A stretch of DNA of 64,000 nucleotides from Clostridium sp. AF27-2AA. Lineage in GTDB: Bacteria > Bacillota > Clostridia > Lachnospirales > Lachnospiraceae. The stretch covers positions 3,191 to 67,190 of the forward strand of contig NZ_QUFI01000013.1 of assembly GCF_003478505.1 (NCBI RefSeq). Direction: 5' to 3'. A model generated the notes under the pieces. It was given only the letters and a program-made list of their open reading frames with translations, made no database searches and had not been told where the DNA came from. Positions within the stretch are counted from its first letter, which is position 1, and every line of letters begins with the position of its first letter. Positions 8,261-15,909 of the stretch are shown piece after piece. The position numbers were made by a program, and so were the translations under genes.

Positions 8261-8764
8261 TTATAAGCGGATGTTCAGTCCGGATACATCCAGCGCGCCA
8301 TTCCCGAGCATTTCCTGGAAATCACCGGAGAGCTCCACAGTTTCCGGTGTGGCAATAAAGATGTAGCTGGAAATCTTCTGGAGGTTTCCGTTCATGGAGT
8401 AGGTAGCACCAGAAGTAAAGTCGATGATACGCTGCGCAATCTCCGTGTGAATCCCCTCCATATTCAGAACTACTGCCTTACCGGCCAGCAGATAATCGCA
8501 AATTTCTCTTGCGTCCTCGATCGAAGTAGGCTTTACCATGGAAACCTCCATGCTACGCTTCAGCGGGACAACTTTAGAAGAACGAGAGAAGAATCTTGGC
8601 TTTTCCTCGCCCCCGTCATCGTAGTTCTCAGACTCCTCACGTGCCGGGAAACGTCCTCTTTTGGCTGGCTTTTCTGCCTCATAATCTTCATCCGGACCAA
8701 AGTAGTCTTCGTCCTCATCCGGACTAAAACGCATGGTATCCATCAGTTTGCTCAAAATGCTCAT
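8261..8764 (-). CDS. sepF: cell division protein SepF
   Basis: The 167-residue protein has an acidic N-terminus starting MSILSKLMDTMRFSPDEDEDY, which matches the membrane-targeting helix and linker of SepF. A C-terminal SepF domain follows (about 75-160; VVLNMEGIHTEIAQRIIDF, then DFTSGATYSMNG). SepF tethers FtsZ filaments to the membrane and is the alternative to FtsA in Gram-positive bacteria. It follows yggS closely, as in the ylmE-sepF order of Bacillus. Confidence 0.95.
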   Translation of the reverse strand: MSILSKLMDTMRFSPDEDEDYFGPDEDYEAEKPAKRGRFPAREESENYDDGGEEKPRFFSRSSKVVPLKRSMEVSMVKPTSIEDAREICDYLLAGKAVVLNMEGIHTEIAQRIIDFTSGATYSMNGNLQKISSYIFIATPETVELSGDFQEMLGNGALDVSGLNIRL

Positions 8765-8785
8765 AACCTATATTCTCTCCAATCC

Positions 8786-9472
8786 TTATCTGGCACCAAA
8801 TATTCCGGTGCCGACTCTAATCATAGTCGCGCCCTCTTCCACGGCCACCTGATAATCTCCGGTCATACCCATGGACAGGACACTCATGTTAACATTATCG
8901 ATGTTTTTCTTTTTGATGTCAACAGATAATTGATATAATTTTTGAAAAACCGGACGATTTTTTTCCGGATCATCTACGAAAGGAGCAATGGTCATGAGTC
9001 CTTCAATCTGAAGATGCGGAAGCAGCGAAATTTGCTCTACCATTTCCGGTACCTCTTCCGGCATCATGCCAAACTTGCTCTCTTCTTTTGCCACATTGAC
9101 TTCCAGAAGGATCTTTGCCGTGATTCCAAGCTTTTCCGCTTCCTGATCGATCTGCTCTGCCAGGCGCAGGGAATCCACGGAATGAATCAGCACCGCATGG
9201 GGCAGAACCTGTTTTACTTTATTTCGCTGCAGATGTCCGATCATATGGAACCTTGCATCCTCCGGCATCCGCGGGCACTTTTCCAGGATCTCCTGAACTT
9301 TATTTTCACCAAAATCACGTGCCCCTGCCTCATAGGCCTCCTCCAGCATGAACAGCGGTTTGGTCTTGCTGACTGCGATAAGCGTAACCTCCTTTGGAGA
9401 ACGGCCGGACTTCTCACAGGCTTTCCGGATATTCTCTCTCACTTCATTTAAATGATCTTTTATGGTATTCAT
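8786..9472 (-). CDS. YggS-family pyridoxal-5'-phosphate homeostasis protein
   Basis: The protein (228 residues from the ATG at 9472; another ATG is at 9475) is a single-domain PLP protein with the Schiff-base lysine in AVSKTKP, the GENKVQE and MIGHLQRNK motifs, and a C-terminal MGMTGDYQVAVEEGATMIRVG phosphate-binding region. The family buffers PLP and has no known catalytic reaction. The second ATG has better spacing to GGGAGG. It is usually found next to sepF (ylmE-ylmF), as here. Confidence 0.93.
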   Translation of the reverse strand: MNTIKDHLNEVRENIRKACEKSGRSPKEVTLIAVSKTKPLFMLEEAYEAGARDFGENKVQEILEKCPRMPEDARFHMIGHLQRNKVKQVLPHAVLIHSVDSLRLAEQIDQEAEKLGITAKILLEVNVAKEESKFGMMPEEVPEMVEQISLLPHLQIEGLMTIAPFVDDPEKNRPVFQKLYQLSVDIKKKNIDNVNMSVLSMGMTGDYQVAVEEGATMIRVGTGIFGAR

Positions 9473-9526
9473 CATCCTGCCTCCCTAATGTCTGATAGTG
9501 CCGGCACCCTGTCTGACCGGACCGGT

Positions 9527-10927
9527 TTACTGGTAGATCAGCTGACCCTCATATACGGTGTCTGCATCCAACACAATGTGATCGTATACGGAAAGTCCGT
9601 AGTTGGTGCCCTTTTTGATGGAATAATATTCATCATTGGACTTGATAATCTCGATCTGCTTAAATACGGCATACCCTTTGTTAATATTGTAAACGCCCTG
9701 CAGGGATGCGCTCTGTCCAATCTGATAGCGGTCCTGGGAATCCGGTTTCACCACATAATCTCCGGATTGCAGCGGAGCGTCATCATTCTTTTCTATATAA
9801 TAGTACTCATCATTCGCATAATAAATGGTGACCGGTACAAACTCTGCCGCAGTGCCGCTCTCCGAATATACTTCCTTCATGAAGCCGGTATTACTGCTGT
9901 CGCCGCCCTGTACCATATATTCCAGCGGAATCAGATAAAATTCTTTTTCCGTCACTGCGGTAACCGGAATTTTCAGTCCATCTGCCTTTTCTGTGTCTAT
10001 CTCAAAGGTTACATAGCGGTCTGAAGCAAACTGTACCATATACTGGCTAAAATCCAGTTTTCCGTAAGAGCCTCCGTCTCCACCGCTAATGATGGAGAAA
10101 TCTCCTGTGGCATCCAGATCATTGACGGAGAATGTCACATGAAGCTGTGTCTGATCTTTGTATTCCTCAGCCTCATTCTCCGTGAGCGGAAATACGATAC
10201 TCCAGTTGTCGGAGGTGATCAGCTTATAAACCGGTGCCGACTGTTCTATGAGCTGCCCGGCCTTGGTAATTGCCTTGGAATAACCGGAACGGTCAAAGGT
10301 ACTCTCCGTAATCTCATCAGCGGTCAGATTTTCAAACCCGTCCACCGCATAGGACACTACTCCGGACACCGGGGCTGTCACCTGCACAAAAGAAGCGCCT
10401 GCCTGCTGCATGATACTGTCCAGATTACCCAGCGCATTAAAATTCGCATACTCCAGAACCGTCGCCTCCAGGGAATACTGCAGATCATAGGTATTTTCAA
10501 ATTTCTGATCGCTGTAACTCATGGAAAAGGAAGAAAGCTGACGCTTGACATCACTTAAGTTTGCGTCTGTCAGTCCCACATTCGCATCCGGATTTTCCTG
10601 CATCAGCTCCGCCATGTTTCCGGTCTCATCTATGGAATAGATCCGGGTTCCAATGGCCGCGCGTTTTCCTTCCCGGATATAATAGTTGATATATCCGGCC
10701 CGGTCCGTGCTCTCCACCCGCTCATCCCGCAGGATAATGCCAGTGTACTGGCGGTCGTTTACAATGTTACCCTCCACAATCTCATAAAACTGAACCTTTT
10801 CTTTTTTCATGTAAGTATAAACGCTGAAAACCAAATATACGAAGATGATCGCGAAGATGATCATTCCTACGTTTATATTGAGCGGATGGCGATATCTTAT
10901 AATCTTTGATTTTTTCTTTTTTGCCAA
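9527..10927 (-). CDS. HlyD-like membrane-anchored adaptor protein
   Basis: The 466-residue protein has a Lys/Arg-rich N-terminus, one membrane segment (about 20-38) and an extracytoplasmic region resembling HlyD/membrane-fusion adaptors: a biotinyl-lipoyl-like stretch (APVSGVVSYAVDGFENL) and later beta-rich segments. It starts at TTG (10927), supported by GGGAGGA 8 bases upstream; no ATG fits. No ABC or MFS transporter is next to it, so an export role is unproven. The position before yggS-sepF suggests a link to division or envelope. Confidence 0.75.
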   Translation of the reverse strand: MAKKKKSKIIRYRHPLNINVGMIIFAIIFVYLVFSVYTYMKKEKVQFYEIVEGNIVNDRQYTGIILRDERVESTDRAGYINYYIREGKRAAIGTRIYSIDETGNMAELMQENPDANVGLTDANLSDVKRQLSSFSMSYSDQKFENTYDLQYSLEATVLEYANFNALGNLDSIMQQAGASFVQVTAPVSGVVSYAVDGFENLTADEITESTFDRSGYSKAITKAGQLIEQSAPVYKLITSDNWSIVFPLTENEAEEYKDQTQLHVTFSVNDLDATGDFSIISGGDGGSYGKLDFSQYMVQFASDRYVTFEIDTEKADGLKIPVTAVTEKEFYLIPLEYMVQGGDSSNTGFMKEVYSESGTAAEFVPVTIYYANDEYYYIEKNDDAPLQSGDYVVKPDSQDRYQIGQSASLQGVYNINKGYAVFKQIEIIKSNDEYYSIKKGTNYGLSVYDHIVLDADTVYEGQLIYQ

Positions 10928-11014
10928 TGCCCTGTTCCTCCCGGCAGTATCTGGTATCTGTTGCGCACGGAATTATGTGCCCGGCGAAAGCCCACACAGT
11001 TACCGTCACACAAA

Positions 11015-11043
11015 CAGCCGGGGAGAACCTGCCGCCCCGGCTG
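11015..11043 (-). terminator. terminator of the P-loop protein gene
   Basis: A perfect 9-bp stem, CAGCCGGGG (11015-11023) with CCCCGGCTG (11035-11043), has an 11-base loop. On the minus strand it is followed by TTTGTGTG, a short U-tract. Confidence 0.65.
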
Positions 11044-11063
11044 TAAAGAATACGAATTATGTA

Positions 11064-11483
11064 TTACAGAGAAACCACTACATCTTTCTGTGCGTTCTCC
11101 GGCATTTCTGCTGCATCCATGGAAATGCTTAATACGAAGTTTACATTGTACTTCTCGCTGATACCCTCTAAGGTAGTAATGGTCTCGCTGATGTCTTCTC
11201 CCTCTAAACCTGCAAGCTTCAAAAAGCTGTCTAAAAACATAGTCTCGATATCGTGATCCTGGGAAATGATACCGCAGATGAAACCGATGAATCCCTGGCT
11301 GGTTGCAACCGGGTACTCGTTTACGTTGATCAGGCGAATCCGGTTGTTGAGTTCATACATATGTTTGGAACTCTTATCAAGATAAACGATAGATCCGGTA
11401 GCTGCCTTGATACCGTTGTTTGCCATATCCAACAGATGTTTTGTTTTTCCTTTGCCTTTTCTGCCTGCAATGATCTGAACCAT
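11064..11483 (-). CDS. small P-loop ATPase-like protein of unknown function
   Basis: The 139-residue protein starts at the ATG with AAGGAGG 8 bases upstream; the longer open frame is not needed. MVQIIAGRKGKGKTK holds a Walker A sequence. Only part of a nucleotide-binding fold follows, and no clear Walker B is visible. Clostridial homologues are often labelled PilT-like or hypothetical. It has its own strong promoter and terminator, so it is a single-gene unit. I do not recognise its function. Confidence 0.75.
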   Translation of the reverse strand: MVQIIAGRKGKGKTKHLLDMANNGIKAATGSIVYLDKSSKHMYELNNRIRLINVNEYPVATSQGFIGFICGIISQDHDIETMFLDSFLKLAGLEGEDISETITTLEGISEKYNVNFVLSISMDAAEMPENAQKDVVVSL

Positions 11484-11541
11484 AGTCGTGTCCTCCTTGG
11501 GTTTATTGAATCTGTATAAAAATTCTTTTATTATTAAAGTA

Positions 11542-11570
11542 ATTATAGTACAAATACATGGAATGTGCAA
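11542..11570 (-). promoter_or_regulatory. strong promoter of the P-loop protein gene
   Basis: Minus-strand TTGCAC (11570-11565), a 17-base spacer and TATAAT (11547-11542). Confidence 0.75.
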
Positions 11571-11573
11571 TCA

Positions 11574-12533
11574 CTAATTGACAATTTTACCAATAATCTT
11601 TGTCATATTATCGTAGAGGACATCTCTGCTCTCAGCTTTCAGGACTACTGAGATATAATCATTGCCGCTTTCATCCTGACTTCCCAGAATCAGGCAGGAA
11701 CCCGCCGCTCTTGTGGTGCCAGTCTTTCCTCCCAGAATGGTGATGCCATCCGGTGCCTTTGACTTGCCATTTAAATACTGGTTGCTGTTTTTCCATTCCT
11801 GTATTTTTGTCTGTCCGGTGCCATCTGTATACTCAGCCCGATAGGATACAGTACCAATAATTTTCTGAAATTCCGGGTACTTCATGGCCTCATTAAAAAT
11901 CAGATACAGATCGTATGCTGTGGTATAATGATCTTCATTGCTTAGCCCATGGGGATTGACAAAATGCGTATCGGTTGCGCCAAGCGCATGGGCCGTCTCG
12001 TTCATCTTTTCCGCAAAGGCATCGGTGCTTCCAGCCATATGAACCGCAATTGCCGCTCCGGCATCGTTTCCGGAAGGAAGCATAAGGCCATACAGAAGCT
12101 GTTCCATGGTCAGGGTATCTCCCGGGTTGATATGTGCCAGGGATGCACCCGTCTCCGTGATGACCGTTTCTGGTCCTACCGTTACCATATCACTTAAGTT
12201 ACCATCCCGGATTACGATGAGGGCCGTCATGATCTTGGTAATGCTGGCCGGATAAAGGCGCTCAAAAGGATTTTTCTGGAAAATCACCTCTTTTGTGTCC
12301 ACCCCAAAAACGGCCGCCGCTTCTGCCGTCACAAACGCGTCCGCCTCTCCTTCTGTTCCGGTCACCACGCACAGCTCCTTCGCAAAGGAATCTGCCTGGG
12401 CATTTTCCTGCAGATCTTCTGCCATGGCTTCCAAGCGAGTGCTTTCATAGGTAATCTGCGACTGTCTGCCGCAGCCGGAAAGCGCCAGGCCGGTTAGCAG
12501 ACAGACTGTCGTGATTGTTCTTATCTTTCTCAA
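11574..12533 (-). CDS. D-alanyl-D-alanine carboxypeptidase, lipoprotein form
   Basis: The protein is a low-molecular-weight penicillin-binding enzyme of the DacA/DacF group that trims the terminal D-Ala of peptidoglycan stems. From a TTG start at 12533 (GAGGTG site) it has 319 residues and a clean lipoprotein leader ending LALSGC (Cys21). The active-site motifs are complete: SITK (Ser97, Lys100), SGN (154-156) and KTG (270-272). An ATG at 12566 lies upstream inside mgsA, but would put eleven extra residues before the leader. It is last in the cell-shape run. The usual C-terminal DacA extension looks absent. Confidence 0.88.
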   Translation of the reverse strand: MRKIRTITTVCLLTGLALSGCGRQSQITYESTRLEAMAEDLQENAQADSFAKELCVVTGTEGEADAFVTAEAAAVFGVDTKEVIFQKNPFERLYPASITKIMTALIVIRDGNLSDMVTVGPETVITETGASLAHINPGDTLTMEQLLYGLMLPSGNDAGAAIAVHMAGSTDAFAEKMNETAHALGATDTHFVNPHGLSNEDHYTTAYDLYLIFNEAMKYPEFQKIIGTVSYRAEYTDGTGQTKIQEWKNSNQYLNGKSKAPDGITILGGKTGTTRAAGSCLILGSQDESGNDYISVVLKAESRDVLYDNMTKIIGKIVN

Positions 12534-12544
12534 GGCGCGCACCT

Positions 12545-12940
12545 CTAACGATACGCTTCGCGCCATTCCAGATCGCCGCGGTCCAGAGCCTTGATCAGAA
12601 GCTCCGCGGTAGCCAGGTTTGTCGCAAACGGAATATTGTAAATATCACACAGACGGACAACGTCGTTTACGTCCGGCTCGTGCTTTTTCGGATGAAGCGG
12701 ATCACGCAGATAAATGACCATATCCATGTCATTGTGTTCAATCTGGGATGCCAGCTGCTGCTGTCCGCCCAGATGGCCGGCCAGATATTTGTGTACGTTT
12801 AAGTTAGTCACCTCTTCAATGAGGCGTCCGGTAGTGCCGGTTGCATACAGCTCATGTTTATTTAAAATTCCTCTGTATGCAATGCAGAAATTCTGCATCA
12901 GCTTCTTTTTGGAATCATGTGCGATTAAACCGATGTTCAT
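12545..12940 (-). CDS. mgsA: methylglyoxal synthase
   Basis: The 131-residue protein carries the MGS signatures: N-terminal IGLIAHDSKKKLM, phosphate-binding ATGTTGRL, HLGGQQQLASQI, and the catalytic-region Asp in VIYLRDPL. It converts dihydroxyacetone phosphate to methylglyoxal and phosphate, a bypass that frees phosphate when glycolytic intermediates pile up. The AAAGGAGG site is strong. Its place after rodA is a conserved Clostridia arrangement whose reason is unclear. Confidence 0.95.
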   Translation of the reverse strand: MNIGLIAHDSKKKLMQNFCIAYRGILNKHELYATGTTGRLIEEVTNLNVHKYLAGHLGGQQQLASQIEHNDMDMVIYLRDPLHPKKHEPDVNDVVRLCDIYNIPFATNLATAELLIKALDRGDLEWREAYR

Positions 12941-12957
12941 AACAGAACCCTCCTTTA

Positions 12958-14076
12958 TTAGTTGCTTACTTTTCTCTGAAGTCCTACATTCATCACCACA
13001 CCGACTCCCAGGTAAACGCTCAGGAGTGAACTTACTCCATAGCTGATAAATGGAAGCGGAAGTCCTGTATTTGGCAGGATGCCTGTAGCTACAGCTATAT
13101 TAGCAAAACTCTGAAATGCCAGAAGGGACGCAAGCCCCACGCAGAGCAGGCTTCCCATCAGATCTTTTGCCCTGGCCGCTATGATGAGACACTCATAGAC
13201 TGTCAGCGCAATCAGAAAGATCACGGCTATGCATCCGATAAACCCTAACTCTTCTCCGATGACAGCAAAGATAAAGTCTGTCTGTTCCTCGGACAGGAAG
13301 TTTCCGTTTTTTACAGATGCCAGAGTATTGTTATTGAGTCCTTTTCCCTGCAGCATGCCGGAGCCGATTGCCATGATGGAGTTATTCTGCTGAAGATTGG
13401 CTTCCGCATAGTTTGCGGGATCAATGAATGCCATGATACGGCGCACCTGATAGTCTTTCAGGAACGGTACCATGTTGTACTGGAGCAGATAGATAAACAG
13501 TGCTCCACAGGGAACCACCACTGCCAGAGCTCCCAGGATCCATCGGTAACTCAAACCTGCCGCAAACAGCATGCAGAGAAAGATTACCATGGTCACCAGA
13601 CTGGTGGACAGGTTTGGCTGTAAAAAGATCAGGCCGAACGCAGCCAGAAATAAAAGTCCCGCGAAAAACAGGATCTTAAACTGGTTTACTCGCTCCTGGT
13701 ATCTGGAAAAATACCAGGCAAAGAAGACAATCAGGCCGATCTTTACAAACTCGGATGGCTGGATCTGTCCGATGACCGGAAGTACCAGCCAGCGCCTTGC
13801 CACGCCTCTGCTTACGCCGAATACCAGCACAGCCAGAAGAAAAGCCAGGCTGGCACCATAAATAACCGGCGCAAAAGAAACCACTCTGTGGTAATCTACA
13901 AGGGATAAGATAACGACTGCCGTAAGGCCAACCAGAATGCCCACGATCTGTTTCATGACCATGGACGCATCCTGATTGGAGGCGCTCCGGATAATAAGAA
14001 CGCCCGTAATATTCAGCAGCAGCACATAAAGGAATAAACGGTAATTGTAATTTCTGAAGTTATAGTCTAAGAACAT
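12958..14076 (-). CDS. rodA: SEDS-family peptidoglycan glycosyltransferase RodA
   Basis: The 372-residue polytopic membrane protein (about ten hydrophobic segments) shows SEDS signatures: QPSEFVKIGLIVFFAWY, LQPNLSTS, a long extracellular loop with LNNNTLASVKNGNFLSEEQTDFIFAVIGEELG, and C-terminal GLPLPFISYGVSSLL. It polymerises lipid II for wall elongation together with a class B PBP, here the PBP2 four genes upstream. The 5' end overlaps minE by 10 bases. FtsW or SpoVE would look similar; the neighbours favour RodA. Confidence 0.9.
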   Translation of the reverse strand: MFLDYNFRNYNYRLFLYVLLLNITGVLIIRSASNQDASMVMKQIVGILVGLTAVVILSLVDYHRVVSFAPVIYGASLAFLLAVLVFGVSRGVARRWLVLPVIGQIQPSEFVKIGLIVFFAWYFSRYQERVNQFKILFFAGLLFLAAFGLIFLQPNLSTSLVTMVIFLCMLFAAGLSYRWILGALAVVVPCGALFIYLLQYNMVPFLKDYQVRRIMAFIDPANYAEANLQQNNSIMAIGSGMLQGKGLNNNTLASVKNGNFLSEEQTDFIFAVIGEELGFIGCIAVIFLIALTVYECLIIAARAKDLMGSLLCVGLASLLAFQSFANIAVATGILPNTGLPLPFISYGVSSLLSVYLGVGVVMNVGLQRKVSN

Positions 14077-14348
14077 TCTTCATTCCTCGTTAACGTAATT
14101 TGCCGGACCGGAAAGGCCGCTGTGATCAGAAAGGCCTGCTGACCGCCCTCATCTGGACGGATCAGCCGAAGTTCCATGGCTCCGGCATCGATCTGGGCAT
14201 ACCTTGACAGGACACGCACCAGATCATCGCGGATCATTCCGATGATTCCGGGATTTACTCCCGACTGGTCCGAAACCAGAAGAAGTTTCAGTCTGGTCCG
14301 GGCAATCTCACCGGAATTATTCTTTGCGGATCTTCCAGGCATTCTCAT
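14067..14348 (-). CDS. minE: cell division topological specificity factor MinE
   Basis: The protein (93 residues from the ATG at 14348, with AGGAGG at 8 bases; a GTG at 14357 has no room for its own site) has the MinE pattern ARTRLKLLLVSDQSGVNPG followed by a C-terminal dimerisation domain. MinE stimulates MinD ATPase and drives pole-to-pole oscillation, so this species uses the oscillating MinCDE system rather than DivIVA/MinJ alone. It lies between minD and rodA. Confidence 0.92.
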   Translation of the reverse strand: MRMPGRSAKNNSGEIARTRLKLLLVSDQSGVNPGIIGMIRDDLVRVLSRYAQIDAGAMELRLIRPDEGGQQAFLITAAFPVRQITLTRNEECS

Positions 14349-14360
14349 CCGCTCCACCTC

Positions 14361-15152
14361 CTATGCCCTCTTCAAAAAGCCGGAAATGCGGACCAGAATT
14401 CCTTTATGGGGATCCAAATCCATAAGCGGAACAGATTCCCCGGAAATTCTCCTGCAGATGTTGAAATAAGCCTCCCCCGCCAGAGAGTTTGTATCTGCCA
14501 GCGGTTCCCCCTGGTTGGCGGATATGACGATGTCTTCGTCATCGGGAACTGCGCCAATGACCGGGACTGCCAGAATATCTGCCACGTCATCTACCGACAT
14601 CATATCTCCCCGCCGCACCATATCCATACGGATCCGGTTCACGATCAGACGGATGTCTTCCATGCGTGCCGCCTCCAGAAGACCGATGATACGGTCGGCA
14701 TCCCGGATAGCGGATACCTCCGGAGTAGTAACTACAATGGCCCGGTCCGCACCGGCAATGGCATTCTGGAAGCCCTGCTCAATTCCTGCAGGACAGTCAA
14801 GTAGTATATAATCGAACTCTTCCCGCAGATCATCTACCAGCTTTTTCATCTGACCGGGGTTCACAGAGGACTTGTCCCGGGTCTGGGCAGATGGCAGCAA
14901 ATAAAGGTTCGGGTATCTTTTGTCTCTTATCAGGGCCTGCTTCATGCGGCAGTTGCCTTCCACCACATCTACGAGATTGTAGATGATGCGGTTTTCCAGT
15001 CCCATCACAACATCAAGATTGCGCAGGCCGATGTCTGTGTCGATCAGCACAACGCTGTAGCCTAAAAGTGCCAGGCCTGTCCCGATGTTTGCGGTGGTGG
15101 TGGTTTTGCCGACCCCGCCTTTTCCAGAAGTAATTACCATGACTTCACTCAT
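14361..15152 (-). CDS. minD: septum site-determining ATPase MinD
   Basis: The 263-residue protein has the deviant Walker A motif GKGGVGKTTTTANIG at its N-terminus, then IDTDIGLRNLDVVMGLENR, DCPAGIEQGFQNAI and a C-terminal stretch ending ISGFLKRA, consistent with the amphipathic membrane-targeting helix. It recruits MinC to the membrane and is released by MinE. An AGGAGG site lies 8 bases before the ATG. The order minC-minD-minE is intact. Confidence 0.96.
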   Translation of the reverse strand: MSEVMVITSGKGGVGKTTTTANIGTGLALLGYSVVLIDTDIGLRNLDVVMGLENRIIYNLVDVVEGNCRMKQALIRDKRYPNLYLLPSAQTRDKSSVNPGQMKKLVDDLREEFDYILLDCPAGIEQGFQNAIAGADRAIVVTTPEVSAIRDADRIIGLLEAARMEDIRLIVNRIRMDMVRRGDMMSVDDVADILAVPVIGAVPDDEDIVISANQGEPLADTNSLAGEAYFNICRRISGESVPLMDLDPHKGILVRISGFLKRA

Positions 15153-15216
15153 AGAAACGCCTCCTGAAAAATTCTACCGAATCTATTTTACCCTATATTC
15201 TTAAATATTTCCAGTA

Positions 15217-15882
15217 TTAATTGAAATTTAACATATTTAAGAAAGATTTTTTTATTACTTTCGTACAAATACTACAATTTTCTACAGAAGCAATCATGGG
15301 TCCCTTGCCCAGTTTCTTTCCTTTGTCACCATAATGACAGGAAATATCGGCAATCCGGATTTGAAGAGGCACCATTTCCATGGCGGCCACCACAGCTTCC
15401 CTGTTCCCGGAGACGCCCGCGTGAACAGAGCCGCGCAGTTCCCCCAGCACAATGATATTTCCTTTGGCCGCCACACGGGCACCGTGACGCACGTCTCCAA
15501 TGATGACGATGCTGGCCTCTGATTCTATGGATTCTCCCCGGTGCAGATCTCCCCGGTAAAACTGGCCAGTCCGCTCAGAAAACTCCATCAGCTTCTGGTT
15601 CAGCGCTTTCTCACACCGTTCCACCCGCTCTAAATCCTGATCTAACAGGCAGAGCACTTCGATACCGGAGTTTTCCGTGATGGTGTTGACAATCTGCATT
15701 TCCTGGGCGGCCGTAAGCGTACGCCCCTGTAAAAGCAGCGCCATCTGGGCATTCCCCCAGAACCGGGCTGACTCCTTAAATTTTGTGGCAAGTTCCGCGA
15801 TCAGCTCTTCAAAGGCGCACTCCGGATCCAGAATCACCGTCATGCCGGCTTTGCTGCTTTTGATCACAATCCTGTTTTTCAT
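15217..15882 (-). CDS. minC: septum site-determining protein MinC
   Basis: The 221-residue protein has an N-terminal FtsZ-inhibiting domain (about 1-105) and the C-terminal beta-helix domain (about 110-205: GDVRHGARVAAKGNIIVLG, ELRGSVHAG, AMEMVPLQIRIAD), which binds MinD. It blocks FtsZ assembly away from mid-cell. The tail after the beta-helix contains two Cys and a Lys-rich stretch. The start uses a weaker GGGAG site. Confidence 0.92.
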   Translation of the reverse strand: MKNRIVIKSSKAGMTVILDPECAFEELIAELATKFKESARFWGNAQMALLLQGRTLTAAQEMQIVNTITENSGIEVLCLLDQDLERVERCEKALNQKLMEFSERTGQFYRGDLHRGESIESEASIVIIGDVRHGARVAAKGNIIVLGELRGSVHAGVSGNREAVVAAMEMVPLQIRIADISCHYGDKGKKLGKGPMIASVENCSICTKVIKKSFLNMLNFN

Positions 15883-15909
15883 GGTTTCACCCGCTCCCCT
15901 TAGTTTTTA

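Noticed and set aside
9965..9977. GGAATTTTCAG matching half of the palindromic element
   Set aside because: It is a single arm inside a coding region with no second arm; expected by chance.
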